The notes under the pieces: model-generated
The model's database searches: none
What the model was told of the DNA's origin: nothing
What the model saw: the letters and a program-made list of their open reading frames with translations, nothing else
Position numbers and translations under genes: made by a program
Assembly (NCBI GenBank): GCA_902168105.1
Contig: CABHOY010000030.1
Coordinates: forward strand, 62,001-126,000
Length of the DNA: 64,000 nt
Reading direction: 5' to 3'
DNA from: an uncultured Flavihumibacter sp.
Lineage (GTDB): Bacteria; Bacteroidota; Bacteroidia; Chitinophagales; Chitinophagaceae
Shown: positions 1 to 8,419 of the stretch, piece by piece
How positions within the stretch are numbered: position 1 is the first letter of the stretch
Layout: each line of letters starts with the position of its first letter

Positions 1-1
1 T

Positions 2-634
2 AACGTAACACCTCAACGTGACAGGGCTGCGGTAGCTATTGTCAATGGCATTCTCAGCAGCTCTGATCTGGATTTTTATGACAACACTACAAAAGTGAAC
101 CAGAGCCCTCTAACTATTGGGTTTGCCTTTATAGGTTATCCTATTTTCGCAGGCGTCCGTACCTTCTCTTTCAAAAAAGTCGGTGCGACTGTCGATTTCG
201 CAGCGACAACTGCCAGGTACGATTCCCTTAACTACTATACATTGGTTGCTTATGGCGATTCAACTGCTCCGGAGATGACAACCATCAAAGACGACTTCTC
301 CGCCGCAAAGGAAACAGCCGTAAATATCCGCTTCTTCCATTTAAGTCCTGATGCAGGTCCTGTTGACGTTTACATCGATGACGTAAAAGTAGACAGCAAC
401 CGTACCTATGTTGGCCAGAGTGGTTTCAGGACTGCTTTCAATCCGCTGACAAAATCAGTGTACACTAACAATATCAAGATAAAGGCAGCAGGTACGAGCA
501 CTGTATTGACAGAAAATTCATCGCCAAACGCCAGCTTCTCTTCCGGTAGAGTATATACCATCACGCTGATCGGCTCTAAAGATTTTACCGACAAGAAAAA
601 ATTAACTGTAAATTCTTTGTACAGTCTCTATTAG
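2..634 (+). CDS. DUF4397 domain protein, C-terminal part
   Basis: The reading frame is open from the first bases of the window, so the 5' end lies outside it. The visible part is about 210 residues. A DUF4397 signature is clear at about 313-390, reading RFFHLSPDAGPVDVYID, the 'F.H.SPDA..VDVY.D' pattern of this family of beta-rich secreted or surface proteins. A weaker, similar stretch upstream (AAVAIVNG...LDFYDN) suggests two tandem domains. Family members are usually exported and often lipoproteins in Bacteroidota, but the signal peptide would be upstream and is not visible. The biological role is unknown. A strong terminator follows at 664-706. Confidence 0.75.
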   Translation, partial: NVTPQRDRAAVAIVNGILSSSDLDFYDNTTKVNQSPLTIGFAFIGYPIFAGVRTFSFKKVGATVDFAATTARYDSLNYYTLVAYGDSTAPEMTTIKDDFSAAKETAVNIRFFHLSPDAGPVDVYIDDVKVDSNRTYVGQSGFRTAFNPLTKSVYTNNIKIKAAGTSTVLTENSSPNASFSSGRVYTITLIGSKDFTDKKKLTVNSLYSLY

Positions 635-663
635 TCTGTTAAATCACACACTACAAAATACGG

Positions 664-706
664 GCAGCCGGGGTCAATACTAATGTTGGTCCCGGCTGCT
701 TTTTTA
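664..706 (+). terminator. Rho-independent terminator after the DUF4397 gene
   Basis: A perfect 9-bp stem GCAGCCGGG / CCCGGCTGC (664-672 and 691-699) is followed directly by a run of seven T. It lies 30 bases past the stop codon at 634. Confidence 0.85.
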
Positions 707-784
707 TTACAGTGTATCCGTGTACATCGGGGTTTTCCATTATAGCTTTCTATTTTTTATACTATGACACTTCTAAATTTATTG

Positions 785-792
785 TAGGTTTG
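785..792 (+). promoter_or_regulatory. Candidate -7 promoter element of the aminotransferase
   Basis: TAGGTTTG matches the Bacteroidota -7 consensus TANNTTTG and sits 33 bases before the ATG at 825. I see no clear TTG at the expected -33 distance, so this is only a candidate. Confidence 0.4.
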
Positions 793-824
793 TCCCAGTT
801 AACCCTATAAAACTGTTATTGTTT

Positions 825-2024
825 ATGATGGAAATGGAACTCGCCGAAAGGCTATCGAGGATATCCGAGCCTCAAACGATCAAGATGGCTAAATTAAGCC
901 GTGAGCTGAAAGCCCAGGGTATAGACATTGTAGATCTGAGCATTGGAGAACCCGATTTTGACACACCTGCCCACATCAGGGAGGCCGCAAAAAAAGCCAT
1001 CGATGAAGGCTTTACACATTATACGCCTGTAGCCGGGTATCTTGAACTGCGTCAGGCAGTAGTGCATAAGCTGAAGCGTGATAACGGACTGGAATATACG
1101 CCTGAACAGATCGTGGTGTCAACAGGGGCCAAACAAAGCATTGCCAATACCGTGTTGAGCATCATCAATCCCGGTGATGAAGTGGTTATTCCTACCCCCT
1201 ATTGGGTCACTTATTCCGAACTGGTAAAACTTTGCCAGGGTGAAGTGGTGTTCGTTCCGTGCAGTATTGAAAACAAGTACAAGATCACTCCCGCCCAGCT
1301 GGAAGCCGCTATTACACCGAAGACCAAACTGTTCATGTTCTCTTCTCCGTGTAATCCTACCGGCTCCGTATACAGCAGGGAAGAACTGAAGGCGCTGGCA
1401 GACGTATTCGCCAAGCACCCTCAGATCTACATTATGGCGGACGAGATCTATGAGTATATCAATTATGTTGGTACACATGAAAGCATTGCTCAGTTTGAAG
1501 GCATGCAGGAACGTACCATCATCATCAACGGTCTTAGTAAAGGTTTTGCTATGACGGGATGGCGTCTGGGTTACCTGGCCGCACCGAAGGCATTGGCAAA
1601 AGCTGCCGAGAATATCCAGAGCCAGTTCACATCTGCCACCAGTTCCATCACACAACGTGCAGCCATTACCGCCCTCACCGGCGATCTGACCACTGCGCAT
1701 GCAATGGTGGACGAGTTCAGAAAAAGAAGGGCTTTTGTATTTGAACAACTGACCAGCATCCCCGGTTTGAAACTGATCCAACCAGATGGCGCATTTTATA
1801 TGTTCCCTGATGTAAGTGCTTTCTTCGGTAAATCGTTCGAAGGCCAGGTTATCAACAATGCAGATGATATCTGTATGTACCTGCTGCATAAAGTAAATGT
1901 GTCTACCGTAACAGGAGCGGCTTTTGAACAGCCGAACTGTATCCGCCTTTCGTATGCCACTTCCATGGCGAAACTGGAGGAAGGCATGAAACGCCTGAGA
2001 GCAGGATTCGCTCAGTTAAGCTGA
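825..2024 (+). CDS. Class I/II PLP-dependent aminotransferase (aspartate aminotransferase type)
   Basis: This 399-residue protein should be a cytosolic fold-type I aminotransferase that moves an amino group between an amino acid, probably aspartate, and a 2-oxoacid. The PLP-binding lysine is about residue 239 in GLSKGFAMTGWRLGY. Other family hallmarks are SIGEPDFDTP near 40, SSPCNPTG near 173 and ADEIYEY near 205. Length is normal for the family (about 400). I chose ATG 825 over the upstream in-frame TTG at 819; ATG 828 is also possible. The gene stands alone between two terminators, so context does not refine the substrate. It could be a broader aspartate/prephenate or aromatic aminotransferase; sequence alone does not separate these. 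Confidence 0.9.
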   Translation: MMEMELAERLSRISEPQTIKMAKLSRELKAQGIDIVDLSIGEPDFDTPAHIREAAKKAIDEGFTHYTPVAGYLELRQAVVHKLKRDNGLEYTPEQIVVSTGAKQSIANTVLSIINPGDEVVIPTPYWVTYSELVKLCQGEVVFVPCSIENKYKITPAQLEAAITPKTKLFMFSSPCNPTGSVYSREELKALADVFAKHPQIYIMADEIYEYINYVGTHESIAQFEGMQERTIIINGLSKGFAMTGWRLGYLAAPKALAKAAENIQSQFTSATSSITQRAAITALTGDLTTAHAMVDEFRKRRAFVFEQLTSIPGLKLIQPDGAFYMFPDVSAFFGKSFEGQVINNADDICMYLLHKVNVSTVTGAAFEQPNCIRLSYATSMAKLEEGMKRLRAGFAQLS

Positions 2025-2045
2025 TAAGTTATAAGATCATTAATA

Positions 2046-2079
2046 AAAGCTCCGGCATGCTCATATGCCGGAGCTTTCT
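2046..2079 (+). terminator. Terminator after the aminotransferase
   Basis: A 13-bp perfect stem (AAAGCTCCGGCAT at 2046-2058 with its complement at 2065-2077) with a 6-base loop begins 22 bases after the stop codon. The stem ends in TTT and is followed by CTATTTT. Confidence 0.8.
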
Positions 2080-2093
2080 ATTTTACAGCACCC

Positions 2094-2122
2094 TTGCATA
2101 TTAATTCATTTCCATATATTTG
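2094..2122 (+). promoter_or_regulatory. Bacteroidota promoter of the 2144 gene
   Basis: TTG at 2094-2096, an 18-base spacer and TATATTTG at 2115-2122 fit the primary sigma consensus of Bacteroidota (TTG-N19-TANNTTTG). The ATG follows at 2144, giving a leader of roughly 15 bases. Confidence 0.75.
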
Positions 2123-2143
2123 CACCTGTAATATCCAATCTGA

Positions 2144-2674
2144 ATGAACATTTCTAATAGCACTTTACTGTTTATCGTACTGGGCGCCGGTGTACTGGCT
2201 ATCCTTTATATGACCTTAAAAGACATGATCCGTAAACCGGAGGCCACTCCTGCACCTGCAGAAGGCACACCAAAGCAGGCTACGGATAAAGCGATCCTGC
2301 CGTTACAGCTACAGGCCTATGAGCGTCTGGTATTGCTGGTAGAACGTATCAATCTGCAGAACCTGATCGGCCGCATCTTTCAGCCGGGATTGACAGCTGT
2401 AGATATGCAGGTAGGACTGATACAGACCATCAAAGCTGAGTTTGAGCACAACATTGCACAGCAGATCTATGTATCTCCTATTGCCTGGGAGGCAGTAAAA
2501 ACGCTGAAGGAACAAACGATCACGATCATCAACCAGGTAGCAAGCCAGTTACCTCCTGATGCTACTGCAATGGACCTGAACAAACAAATACTTGAAATAT
2601 TCCTGCAGGCGGAAACATCTCCTTCCGAACTGACTTCACAGATATTAAATGCAGAAGCTAAACGACTATTTTAG
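2144..2674 (+). CDS. Conserved membrane-anchored protein of unknown function
   Basis: The protein has 176 residues with one N-terminal membrane helix (about residues 8-24). A short Pro/Ala-rich linker follows (about 33-48), then a mostly helical domain (about 55-176). It resembles a small uncharacterised family widespread in Bacteroidota, which I believe is the DUF7935 type, but this is from memory. The topology suggests an inner-membrane anchor with a cytosolic helical domain. No catalytic motif is visible. The gene is monocistronic: a good promoter precedes it, and its own stop codon lies inside a terminator hairpin. Confidence 0.75.
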   Translation: MNISNSTLLFIVLGAGVLAILYMTLKDMIRKPEATPAPAEGTPKQATDKAILPLQLQAYERLVLLVERINLQNLIGRIFQPGLTAVDMQVGLIQTIKAEFEHNIAQQIYVSPIAWEAVKTLKEQTITIINQVASQLPPDATAMDLNKQILEIFLQAETSPSELTSQILNAEAKRLF

Positions 2675-2688
2675 TCGTTTAGTTTCTT
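2658..2688 (+). terminator. Terminator that contains the stop codon of the 2144 gene
   Basis: A perfect 11-bp stem CTAAACGACTA / TAGTCGTTTAG (2658-2668 and 2672-2682) with a TTT loop is followed by TTTCTTTA. The TAG stop at 2672-2674 starts the right arm, so the last codons form the left arm. Confidence 0.75.
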
Positions 2689-2703
2689 TACAATAACGTT
2701 CTG

Positions 2704-3633
2704 CTATTTCTTATTCACCATCTCTACCCGCTGCGGTCTTATCACTTCATACAACAGGTATCCCCTGCCGTTAAAATGAATATAGCGGGGTGGCGACCGG
2801 AACCAGGGCTCGCCCGGCTCTTTTACATGGGCCTGAATATGTAAGTGCGGCTCTGAACTAAATCCGGAATTACCTACACATCCCAGGGGATCTCCCTGCT
2901 TCACCATATCTCCTTCTTTCACGATCACGCTCCCTTGTTTCAGGTGTGCCAGGAACACATAACTGTTAGGTGTTTCTATCAGTACCTGGTTCGTATTGTG
3001 TGGTCCCCGTGCCATAGCCGGCGGTATATTGTCAGGATCGTCGCCTACAGCCTTCGCTATACGGCCATCGCAGGGACTATAGAGCGTATCACCGAATATT
3101 TCATAATCTTCCAGCCGGCGGCTGAAAATAGCGTTCGCCCGGCTGCCATTGGGTCTCAATTTTACAATGTCCATCGCATATATAGCTCCCCGCAAACTGT
3201 AATGAAACAGGTTTGTAGGTAGTCCTTTTCCTCCCTGCAACACAAAATACCGGCCCGTCTTGAGCGGGAACGCCAGGTCTATAGCCCTCGCCTTTCCCGT
3301 AGTACCGGTAAAATACAGGACACTGAGCGTGAGAAATACAGCTGAGAAGAACAGGTTGCCCGAGAAGCGCCACCAACGCCGTACCGGCGCAACTTTCTTT
3401 TTACGGAAGAACCCAAGTACCAGCGTAAGCAACAAACAGATGCCAAATCCCCATTTGGCATCCACAGTAAGGTAGATCCAGGTACCATAGAGATAAATAA
3501 ACAGGCCAAGAGAAAGTCCTAAGATATACAGGGACCAGCTGTGCCGGAAGTTCCTGGCGGATGCGACGAAGACCAAAAAGATGCTTAGAAGAGCCAGGGC
3601 GAATGTGAGTAGTAACAAAACGTAAATAAACAT
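2704..3633 (-). CDS. Membrane-anchored M23 family (LytM-type) metallopeptidase
   Basis: This 309-residue protein has four N-terminal membrane helices (about 3-25, 33-57, 61-76 and 90-108) and a C-terminal M23 domain from about 165. The domain carries YAMDIV, which supplies the metal-binding aspartate, then VFLAHL, GDPLGCVGNSG and the terminal HLHIQAH (HxH) motif. M23 enzymes are zinc endopeptidases that usually cut peptidoglycan cross-links, and some members regulate rather than cut. The first histidine motif is less canonical here (NLFHYSLRGAIYAMD), as in a subgroup of membrane-embedded M23 proteins. It is convergent with the gene at 2144 and appears to be a single-gene unit. Confidence 0.85.
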   Translation of the reverse strand: MFIYVLLLLTFALALLSIFLVFVASARNFRHSWSLYILGLSLGLFIYLYGTWIYLTVDAKWGFGICLLLTLVLGFFRKKKVAPVRRWWRFSGNLFFSAVFLTLSVLYFTGTTGKARAIDLAFPLKTGRYFVLQGGKGLPTNLFHYSLRGAIYAMDIVKLRPNGSRANAIFSRRLEDYEIFGDTLYSPCDGRIAKAVGDDPDNIPPAMARGPHNTNQVLIETPNSYVFLAHLKQGSVIVKEGDMVKQGDPLGCVGNSGFSSEPHLHIQAHVKEPGEPWFRSPPRYIHFNGRGYLLYEVIRPQRVEMVNKK

Positions 3634-3743
3634 AGCTTACCAGAAAAATCTTTTTGCAAATTATCAAATTTCAGCACCACCGCAATAACGTAATAATTAT
3701 GTAACATTGCTTGCTACTACATTCTTTCCACGAAAATCAGATT

Positions 3744-5297
3744 ATGAAAGATAACATCAAAACAGATGCCGGTATCACGATAGCTCCGGTATATACGGAA
3801 TCTGTGCCTATGCAGGAATTGCCGGGTGAATTTCCTTATACGAGGGGGGTACATGCTTCCATGTATCGGGATAAACTGTGGACAATGCGGCAGTATGCAG
3901 GTTTCAGTACGGCAGAAGCTTCCAACGAACGTTATCACTTCCTGTTGCAGCAGGGCGTGATGGGACTTAGCGTGGCGTTTGACCTGCCTACCCAGATAGG
4001 CTATGATTCAGACCATCCGATGTCGGAAGGCGAAGTGGGGAAAGTAGGCGTTGCTATTGATTCTCTCGAGGACATGGAACGCCTGTTCAAAGGCATCAAA
4101 CTGGAGGAGATATCTACTTCCATGACCATTAACGCTACGGGATTTATCTTACTGGCGCTTTATATCGCCCTGGCCAAAAAGCAGGGTGCTGATCTGAAAA
4201 AGATCTCCGGGACCATTCAGAATGATATTCTCAAAGAGTATGCTGCCCGCGGTACTTTTATTTATCCTCCCAAGCCTTCTATGCGGCTCATTACCGACAT
4301 CTTTGACTATTGCAGTCATGAGGTACCCAAATGGAATACCATCTCAATTTCAGGCTATCACATCCGCGAAGCGGGTGCTAACGCTGTACAGGAGCTGGCG
4401 TTCACCCTGGCTAACGGTAAGGCCTATTTAAAAGCCGCTCTGGATAAGGGACTTGACATAAATGTATTTGCGCGCCGTCTCTCCTTCTTTTTTAATGCAC
4501 ACAATCACCTGTTTGAGGAAGTCGCCAAATTCCGTGCGGCCCGCCGTATGTGGGCGCATATTACGAAAGATATGGGCGCTACCGATCCGAAAGCGCAGAT
4601 GATGCGTTTTCATACACAGACTGGTGGCAGTACGCTCACCGCTCAGCAGCCGCATAACAATATTGTCCGTGTTACGGTACAGACGCTGGCTGCCACACTT
4701 GGCGGCACACAATCCCTCCATACCAATGGTTATGATGAAGCCTTGTCCCTACCTACTGAAGTTGCGGCCCGTATTGCGCTTCGCACTCAGCAGATCGTCG
4801 GATATGAAAGTGGTATTGCTGATACTGTTGATCCGCTGGCAGGGTCTTATTATGTTGAAGCGTTAACCAATGAAGTGGAAGCCCGGGCATGGGAGCTCAT
4901 AGAGCGCATCGATGTCATGGGAGGCGCTGTTAGTGCGATAGAGCAGGGTTTTATGCAGGATGAAATTGCGAGGAGCGCTTATCGTTATCAGCAGGAAATT
5001 GAGAATGGTGAGAAGGTTATTGTGGGCGTGAATAAATTCGCTGTGAAAGAAGATGTGACTACGGAGGTTTTCCGTATTGACGATAGCATCCGGCAGGTGC
5101 AGACCGAACGGCTGCAATCACTGCGGAGCAGGCGGGATAATGCTGCTGTAGCGGCGTTGCTGCAACGCCTGGAGAATGCTGCGCAGACTACAGAGAATGT
5201 TATGCCGATCGTTGTGGAGGCTGTGGAGCATTACTGTACGCTCGGGGAGATTGCCGATACGCTGCGGAAGGTTTGGGGTGAGCATAAGGGGATTTGA
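3744..5297 (+). CDS. Methylmalonyl-CoA mutase family, stand-alone catalytic subunit
   Basis: This 517-residue protein covers the acyl-CoA mutase TIM-barrel domain. Seen motifs are [13 protein letters not shown] (about 47-59), [44 protein letters not shown] and [15 protein letters not shown]. The cobalamin-binding domain with DxHxxG is absent, and the protein simply stops after the catalytic part. The length matches the archaeal-type large subunit (about 520-560), which works with a separate B12-binding subunit. The Tyr of RQYAGF and the Arg of AARGTF are both kept; I align these with the two residues that favour methylmalonyl-CoA over isobutyryl-CoA. The true substrate is not proven. ATG 3744 is preferred over an upstream TTG at 3711. 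No B12-domain partner or MeaB chaperone lies nearby. Confidence 0.85.
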   Translation: MKDNIKTDAGITIAPVYTESVPMQELPGEFPYTRGVHASMYRDKLWTMRQYAGFSTAEASNERYHFLLQQGVMGLSVAFDLPTQIGYDSDHPMSEGEVGKVGVAIDSLEDMERLFKGIKLEEISTSMTINATGFILLALYIALAKKQGADLKKISGTIQNDILKEYAARGTFIYPPKPSMRLITDIFDYCSHEVPKWNTISISGYHIREAGANAVQELAFTLANGKAYLKAALDKGLDINVFARRLSFFFNAHNHLFEEVAKFRAARRMWAHITKDMGATDPKAQMMRFHTQTGGSTLTAQQPHNNIVRVTVQTLAATLGGTQSLHTNGYDEALSLPTEVAARIALRTQQIVGYESGIADTVDPLAGSYYVEALTNEVEARAWELIERIDVMGGAVSAIEQGFMQDEIARSAYRYQQEIENGEKVIVGVNKFAVKEDVTTEVFRIDDSIRQVQTERLQSLRSRRDNAAVAALLQRLENAAQTTENVMPIVVEAVEHYCTLGEIADTLRKVWGEHKGI

Positions 5298-5381
5298 TGT
5301 TATTCGTACTTCATACTTAGTGCGTTGGGGCAATTCTTATTTCATGATCCGTAATTCGTAATTGTATTGTATTTTTAGGCC

Positions 5382-6278
5382 ATGTCTTCTATTTATTATA
5401 ACGCCTGCCCATTGTGTGGGGCCGGTAATTTGCACAAGGCACTGACAGCCAAGGATTATACCGTATCAGGAGAGTCATTTGATATTTATCATTGCGGGCA
5501 TTGCAGCGGAAGGTTTACCCAGCACGTGCCTGGCCCTTCAGAGATTGGGCGCTATTATCAATCGCAGGACTACATTTCCCATTCAGAGACCCGTAAAGGA
5601 CTGATCAACCGTTTATATCATAGCGTGAGGAAAATCACCATGCGCTCCAAACAGAACTGGGTGAAAGCCGCTACAGGACTGAAACAGGGTACACTCCTTG
5701 ATATAGGTTGCGGCACAGGCGCTTTCCTGCATTACATGAAACAACTCGGATGGCAGGTGACCGGCCTTGAGCCAGACCAGGTTGCCAGAAATAATGCTAA
5801 AACTCTCTATAATATTGAGCCCCGGCCATCGGATGAGCTGTTCTCCCTGCCACCACAGCAGTTCGATGCCATCACCATGTGGCATGTACTCGAACATGTG
5901 CATTCATTGCATGATTATCTGAAACAGATCCGTACCCTGCTCAAACCGGAAGGCTCACTGATCATCGCAGTACCCAATTATACATCTCCGGATGCTGAGC
6001 ACTACGGCCCCTTCTGGGCTGCCTATGATGTGCCACGCCACCTCTACCACTTCTCCCCTTCTTCCATGGAAGAACTGCTGAAACAACATAAGATCAGGAT
6101 CGCTAGGAAACATCCGATGGTGTTCGATGGCTTCTATGTAAGCCTGCTCAGTGAGAAATATAAAACCGGTGGTAATGGCCTGTTTAAAGGCTTCTGGAAT
6201 GGGTTCATCTCTTACAGGAAAGGACTGAAGGATGTTGACAGATGTAGCTCAGTTGTGTATGAATGTAAAGCTGAATAG
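5382..6278 (+). CDS. Class I SAM-dependent methyltransferase with N-terminal zinc-ribbon-like motif
   Basis: The 298-residue protein begins with two CxxC pairs (Cys9/12 and Cys38/41), which probably bind zinc. A Rossmann methyltransferase fold follows. The SAM motif is LLDIGCGTGAF at about 105-115, with the acidic end of strand 2 in GLEPD and the family motif WHVLEHV near 167. Such proteins are common near Bacteroidota surface-polysaccharide genes, but no sugar genes are present here, so the substrate is unknown. The C-terminal 50 residues (IARKHPMVFDGFYVSLLSEK) match the usual tail of this group. The gene follows the mutase by 84 bases on the same strand. Confidence 0.85.
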   Translation: MSSIYYNACPLCGAGNLHKALTAKDYTVSGESFDIYHCGHCSGRFTQHVPGPSEIGRYYQSQDYISHSETRKGLINRLYHSVRKITMRSKQNWVKAATGLKQGTLLDIGCGTGAFLHYMKQLGWQVTGLEPDQVARNNAKTLYNIEPRPSDELFSLPPQQFDAITMWHVLEHVHSLHDYLKQIRTLLKPEGSLIIAVPNYTSPDAEHYGPFWAAYDVPRHLYHFSPSSMEELLKQHKIRIARKHPMVFDGFYVSLLSEKYKTGGNGLFKGFWNGFISYRKGLKDVDRCSSVVYECKAE

Positions 6279-6287
6279 GCAGAGCTG

Positions 6288-6390
6288 CATGTCACATATA
6301 TTATGACGCATATTGTGACACATACTATGACGTATATTTTGACATAGTATGACGCATGTATGGCTTATACATCGTCCATGTATACTTCAT
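6288..6390. repeat. Degenerate 11-12 bp tandem repeat array, locus 1
   Basis: About nine head-to-tail units can be aligned. Three of 12 bases (6300-6311 ATTATGACGCAT, 6312-6323 ATTGTGACACAT, 6324-6335 ACTATGACGTAT) are followed by five of 11 bases (6336-6346, 6347-6357 GTATGACGCAT, 6358-6368 GTATGGCTTAT, 6369-6379 ACATCGTCCAT, 6380-6390 GTATACTTCAT). The 5' edge at 6288 is a weaker unit. The core is TGACGYAT. The same motif recurs as an 11-bp array at 18111-18176. Confidence 0.75.
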
Positions 6391-6435
6391 AGGCAGACCA
6401 GGACAACCCGCAATTCGAATCTTTTACAATACAAT

Positions 6436-6480
6436 AAAAAAGCCAGAGACGCAGTAGATGACTGCGTCTCTGGCTTTTTT
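6436..6480. terminator. Bidirectional terminator between the methyltransferase and metallopeptidase genes
   Basis: A 19-bp perfect stem (AAAAAAGCCAGAGACGCAG at 6436-6454 with its complement at 6462-6480) has a 7-base loop. T runs on both strands let it end transcription from either side. Confidence 0.85.
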
Positions 6481-6731
6481 AACGGACGATAGTCATGGCA
6501 ACAGGATCTGAAGATCTATTACCATGTACTATTGCCGTTGTGCATACATCAGCTAATAAAGGATTTATGAATTTGCTGCTCATGCATCAGGAGTACTAAA
6601 CAGAAATGTTAGTTCTCTATGATTAGTTTCCTGATAGCGGAATTAGTGTGATCAATACTTATCAATGCAGGTCGATATTAGATTACATGGATGAGATGTT
6701 AACCAATATTGATCACTACAGATCTTACAGA

Positions 6732-7562
6732 TTAATACAGATAGTTCAATGCAACGACATCGTTGGAATTGAAGGTGCGGTTGCCGCCATTGGAGCAGGC
6801 GAGCATCCAGGAATTGGAGCTCATACCACTTGGTGTGCCGGGGATCAGGACAGCGCCTATTCCGGCAGATCCTTCGTTAGTGGCAGTACCGCCACAGCTG
6901 AGTGCGCGATTGAAATAATCTGTATGACGGAAACCAATACAGTGACCAATTTCATGCTGTATAACAGAGCCGACGTATAATACGTTCGGATTGCTGCCAT
7001 AAGCTGCTGCGTTGGTGTTCATACGGATAGAGTTGTAAGGATTACCACTGCTGGTAGGGAAACCTGATGAACCCAGGGTGATAAAACCACCACTTGGTCC
7101 TTCGTTAAAGCCCGTGATGGTGATGTTAGCTGTACCGCTGGTTACACGTCTGAAAGTAAGGGTCAGTCCCAGCCTGTTATAACGTGCAATAGCGGTATCA
7201 GTACCTGCAACGAAGGCAGTGCCGAGGTTAGACACCCTTACGGTGATGACACGTGGCAAACTTCTTACCAGGTTGTTGGTACGGTATTGTTCTTCTTTAG
7301 CAGTACGCAGGAATGGGCTATTAACCTTTGTGGTAAGGTCATTCTGACTCAGGAGGATGTCACCTTCCACCAGGTAGCCACCATCCACTTTACGTACTTC
7401 AGCAGTGCTAAATCCGAGAGCACTGATCTGGTCGAGGGTTTCCTGAGAAACACCTGCCTGATTTGTACTTGCGGCTGGTGCACTTTCTTTCTTACAGGAA
7501 ACGATACAGGCACTTGCTCCTGCCATCAGGCAGAAGAGAGCCGTTAATGTGTGTTTACGCAT
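6732..7562 (-). CDS. HEIGH-type zinc metallopeptidase lipoprotein (M57-like)
   Basis: The 276-residue protein begins with a lipoprotein signal. IVSC at 20-23 is the likely lipobox, with Cys23 lipidated; Cys19 is an alternative. The catalytic motif QHEIGHCIGFRHTD at about 202-215 is the dual-action HEIGH metallopeptidase signature: His203 and His207 with Glu204 as base, and a third ligand in RHTD. It should act at the cell surface or in the periplasm. The C-terminal 60 residues contain paired cysteines (SCGG and LACSNGG) that may form a disulfide. The target is unknown. The gene stands alone; a 12-bp perfect palindrome 50 bases upstream of its start could be an operator. Confidence 0.85.
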   Translation of the reverse strand: MRKHTLTALFCLMAGASACIVSCKKESAPAASTNQAGVSQETLDQISALGFSTAEVRKVDGGYLVEGDILLSQNDLTTKVNSPFLRTAKEEQYRTNNLVRSLPRVITVRVSNLGTAFVAGTDTAIARYNRLGLTLTFRRVTSGTANITITGFNEGPSGGFITLGSSGFPTSSGNPYNSIRMNTNAAAYGSNPNVLYVGSVIQHEIGHCIGFRHTDYFNRALSCGGTATNEGSAGIGAVLIPGTPSGMSSNSWMLACSNGGNRTFNSNDVVALNYLY

Positions 7563-8419
7563 ACATTTTTGGATTTGGGTTTCGATAAAATGATAAAATG
7601 AAGATATTATTAGCTGATCAGCTGATGATAAATGTGACGAACATAAACATCCTGTTCAGCCCAGCGGCTGAAGACATGGCCGGACCAATCGTTGTACCAA
7701 TTGCTGAACTGGCGTAGAACAATATTGAGCAGTCGCCAACACAATTAAGAGGCGATGGCAAAGCAAGCACCATACAATTGCCTGCCCGTTATTGATGGCT
7801 GACCTGTAATAAGAATACAGCATACAAACAGGACAGATCATCCCCCGGAAACCGAAGGCAAATGTTCCGGAAACTGCTTCCCATAACGTTTATGGAGACG
7901 TACATTGTTCATCAGTAGATATAGCTAACCTGACAGATAATTTGCTTAACTCATGCTTTCATTTTTGTGGCTGCAAGACATACGGCTGCTAGCGATTTAC
8001 CGCGTTCGTTGCTGGATTCTCAAATAGTTGATTACTCGGGTAACACCGGGTGTGCCCGGTTGTAGATTGCTCTGACTTTAGTGCTCGACTTGTCGTTTAG
8101 ATTTCAGTTGCTCGACATCAATATTACAACATTCCATGATACTCAGAAAATAAAAATGAATTGAAAATCAAAGAACAGGGATTAACGAAGTGAGGGCGAA
8201 GATATATATGCAGAAAGGCCTGAAGGATCACGAAAGCGTCTTGCTAAACGGGACAAACTGATGATATCCCGGTATCTTACCGGATCACGGACTTTACAAA
8301 GTAAAGAGGGTCTTTTCTGTTCAAATATTTGTTCCTGACTTAGCATACGCTCTTAAAGCAAGACGCATGAAAAAGCCCTTCTGCAGAACAGAAGGGCTTC
8401 ACTATAGAAGAGTTAATTA
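7563..8419. other. 857-base gene-free interval
   Basis: I see no convincing gene here: short open frames lack family motifs and have no promoter or ribosome site. It holds a 12-bp perfect palindrome AGCTGATCAGCT at 7612-7623 and a small GC hairpin CCGGG/CCCGG near 8047-8060. At its right end is the lpd terminator. It may be a long leader for the minus-strand metallopeptidase gene, or decayed sequence. Confidence 0.5.
8369..8399 (-). terminator. Terminator of lpd
   Basis: An 11-bp perfect stem AAGCCCTTCTG / CAGAAGGGCTT (8373-8383 and 8389-8399) has a 5-base loop. On the minus strand it is followed by TTTTC, 20 bases past the lpd stop. Confidence 0.8.

Larger units (their letters stand above)
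6279..6731. other. Gene-free interval with an 11-12 bp repeat array and a terminator
   Basis: No coding region is convincing in these 453 bases. The first part is the degenerate repeat array at 6288-6390 (separate entry), then a strong bidirectional terminator at 6436-6480. The last 250 bases hold nothing I can name before the end of the minus-strand metallopeptidase gene. Confidence 0.7.

Noticed and set aside
1119..1889. 256-residue frame on the minus strand inside the aminotransferase gene
   Set aside because: It overlaps a clear aminotransferase with all catalytic motifs and has no family motifs of its own.
3744..5297. Fused isobutyryl-CoA mutase (IcmF)
   Set aside because: The protein lacks both the B12 and GTPase domains of IcmF and keeps residues typical of methylmalonyl-CoA mutases.
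6411..6425. Possible tRNA T-loop (TTCGAATC)
   Set aside because: No matching T stem, anticodon arm or acceptor stem is found around it.
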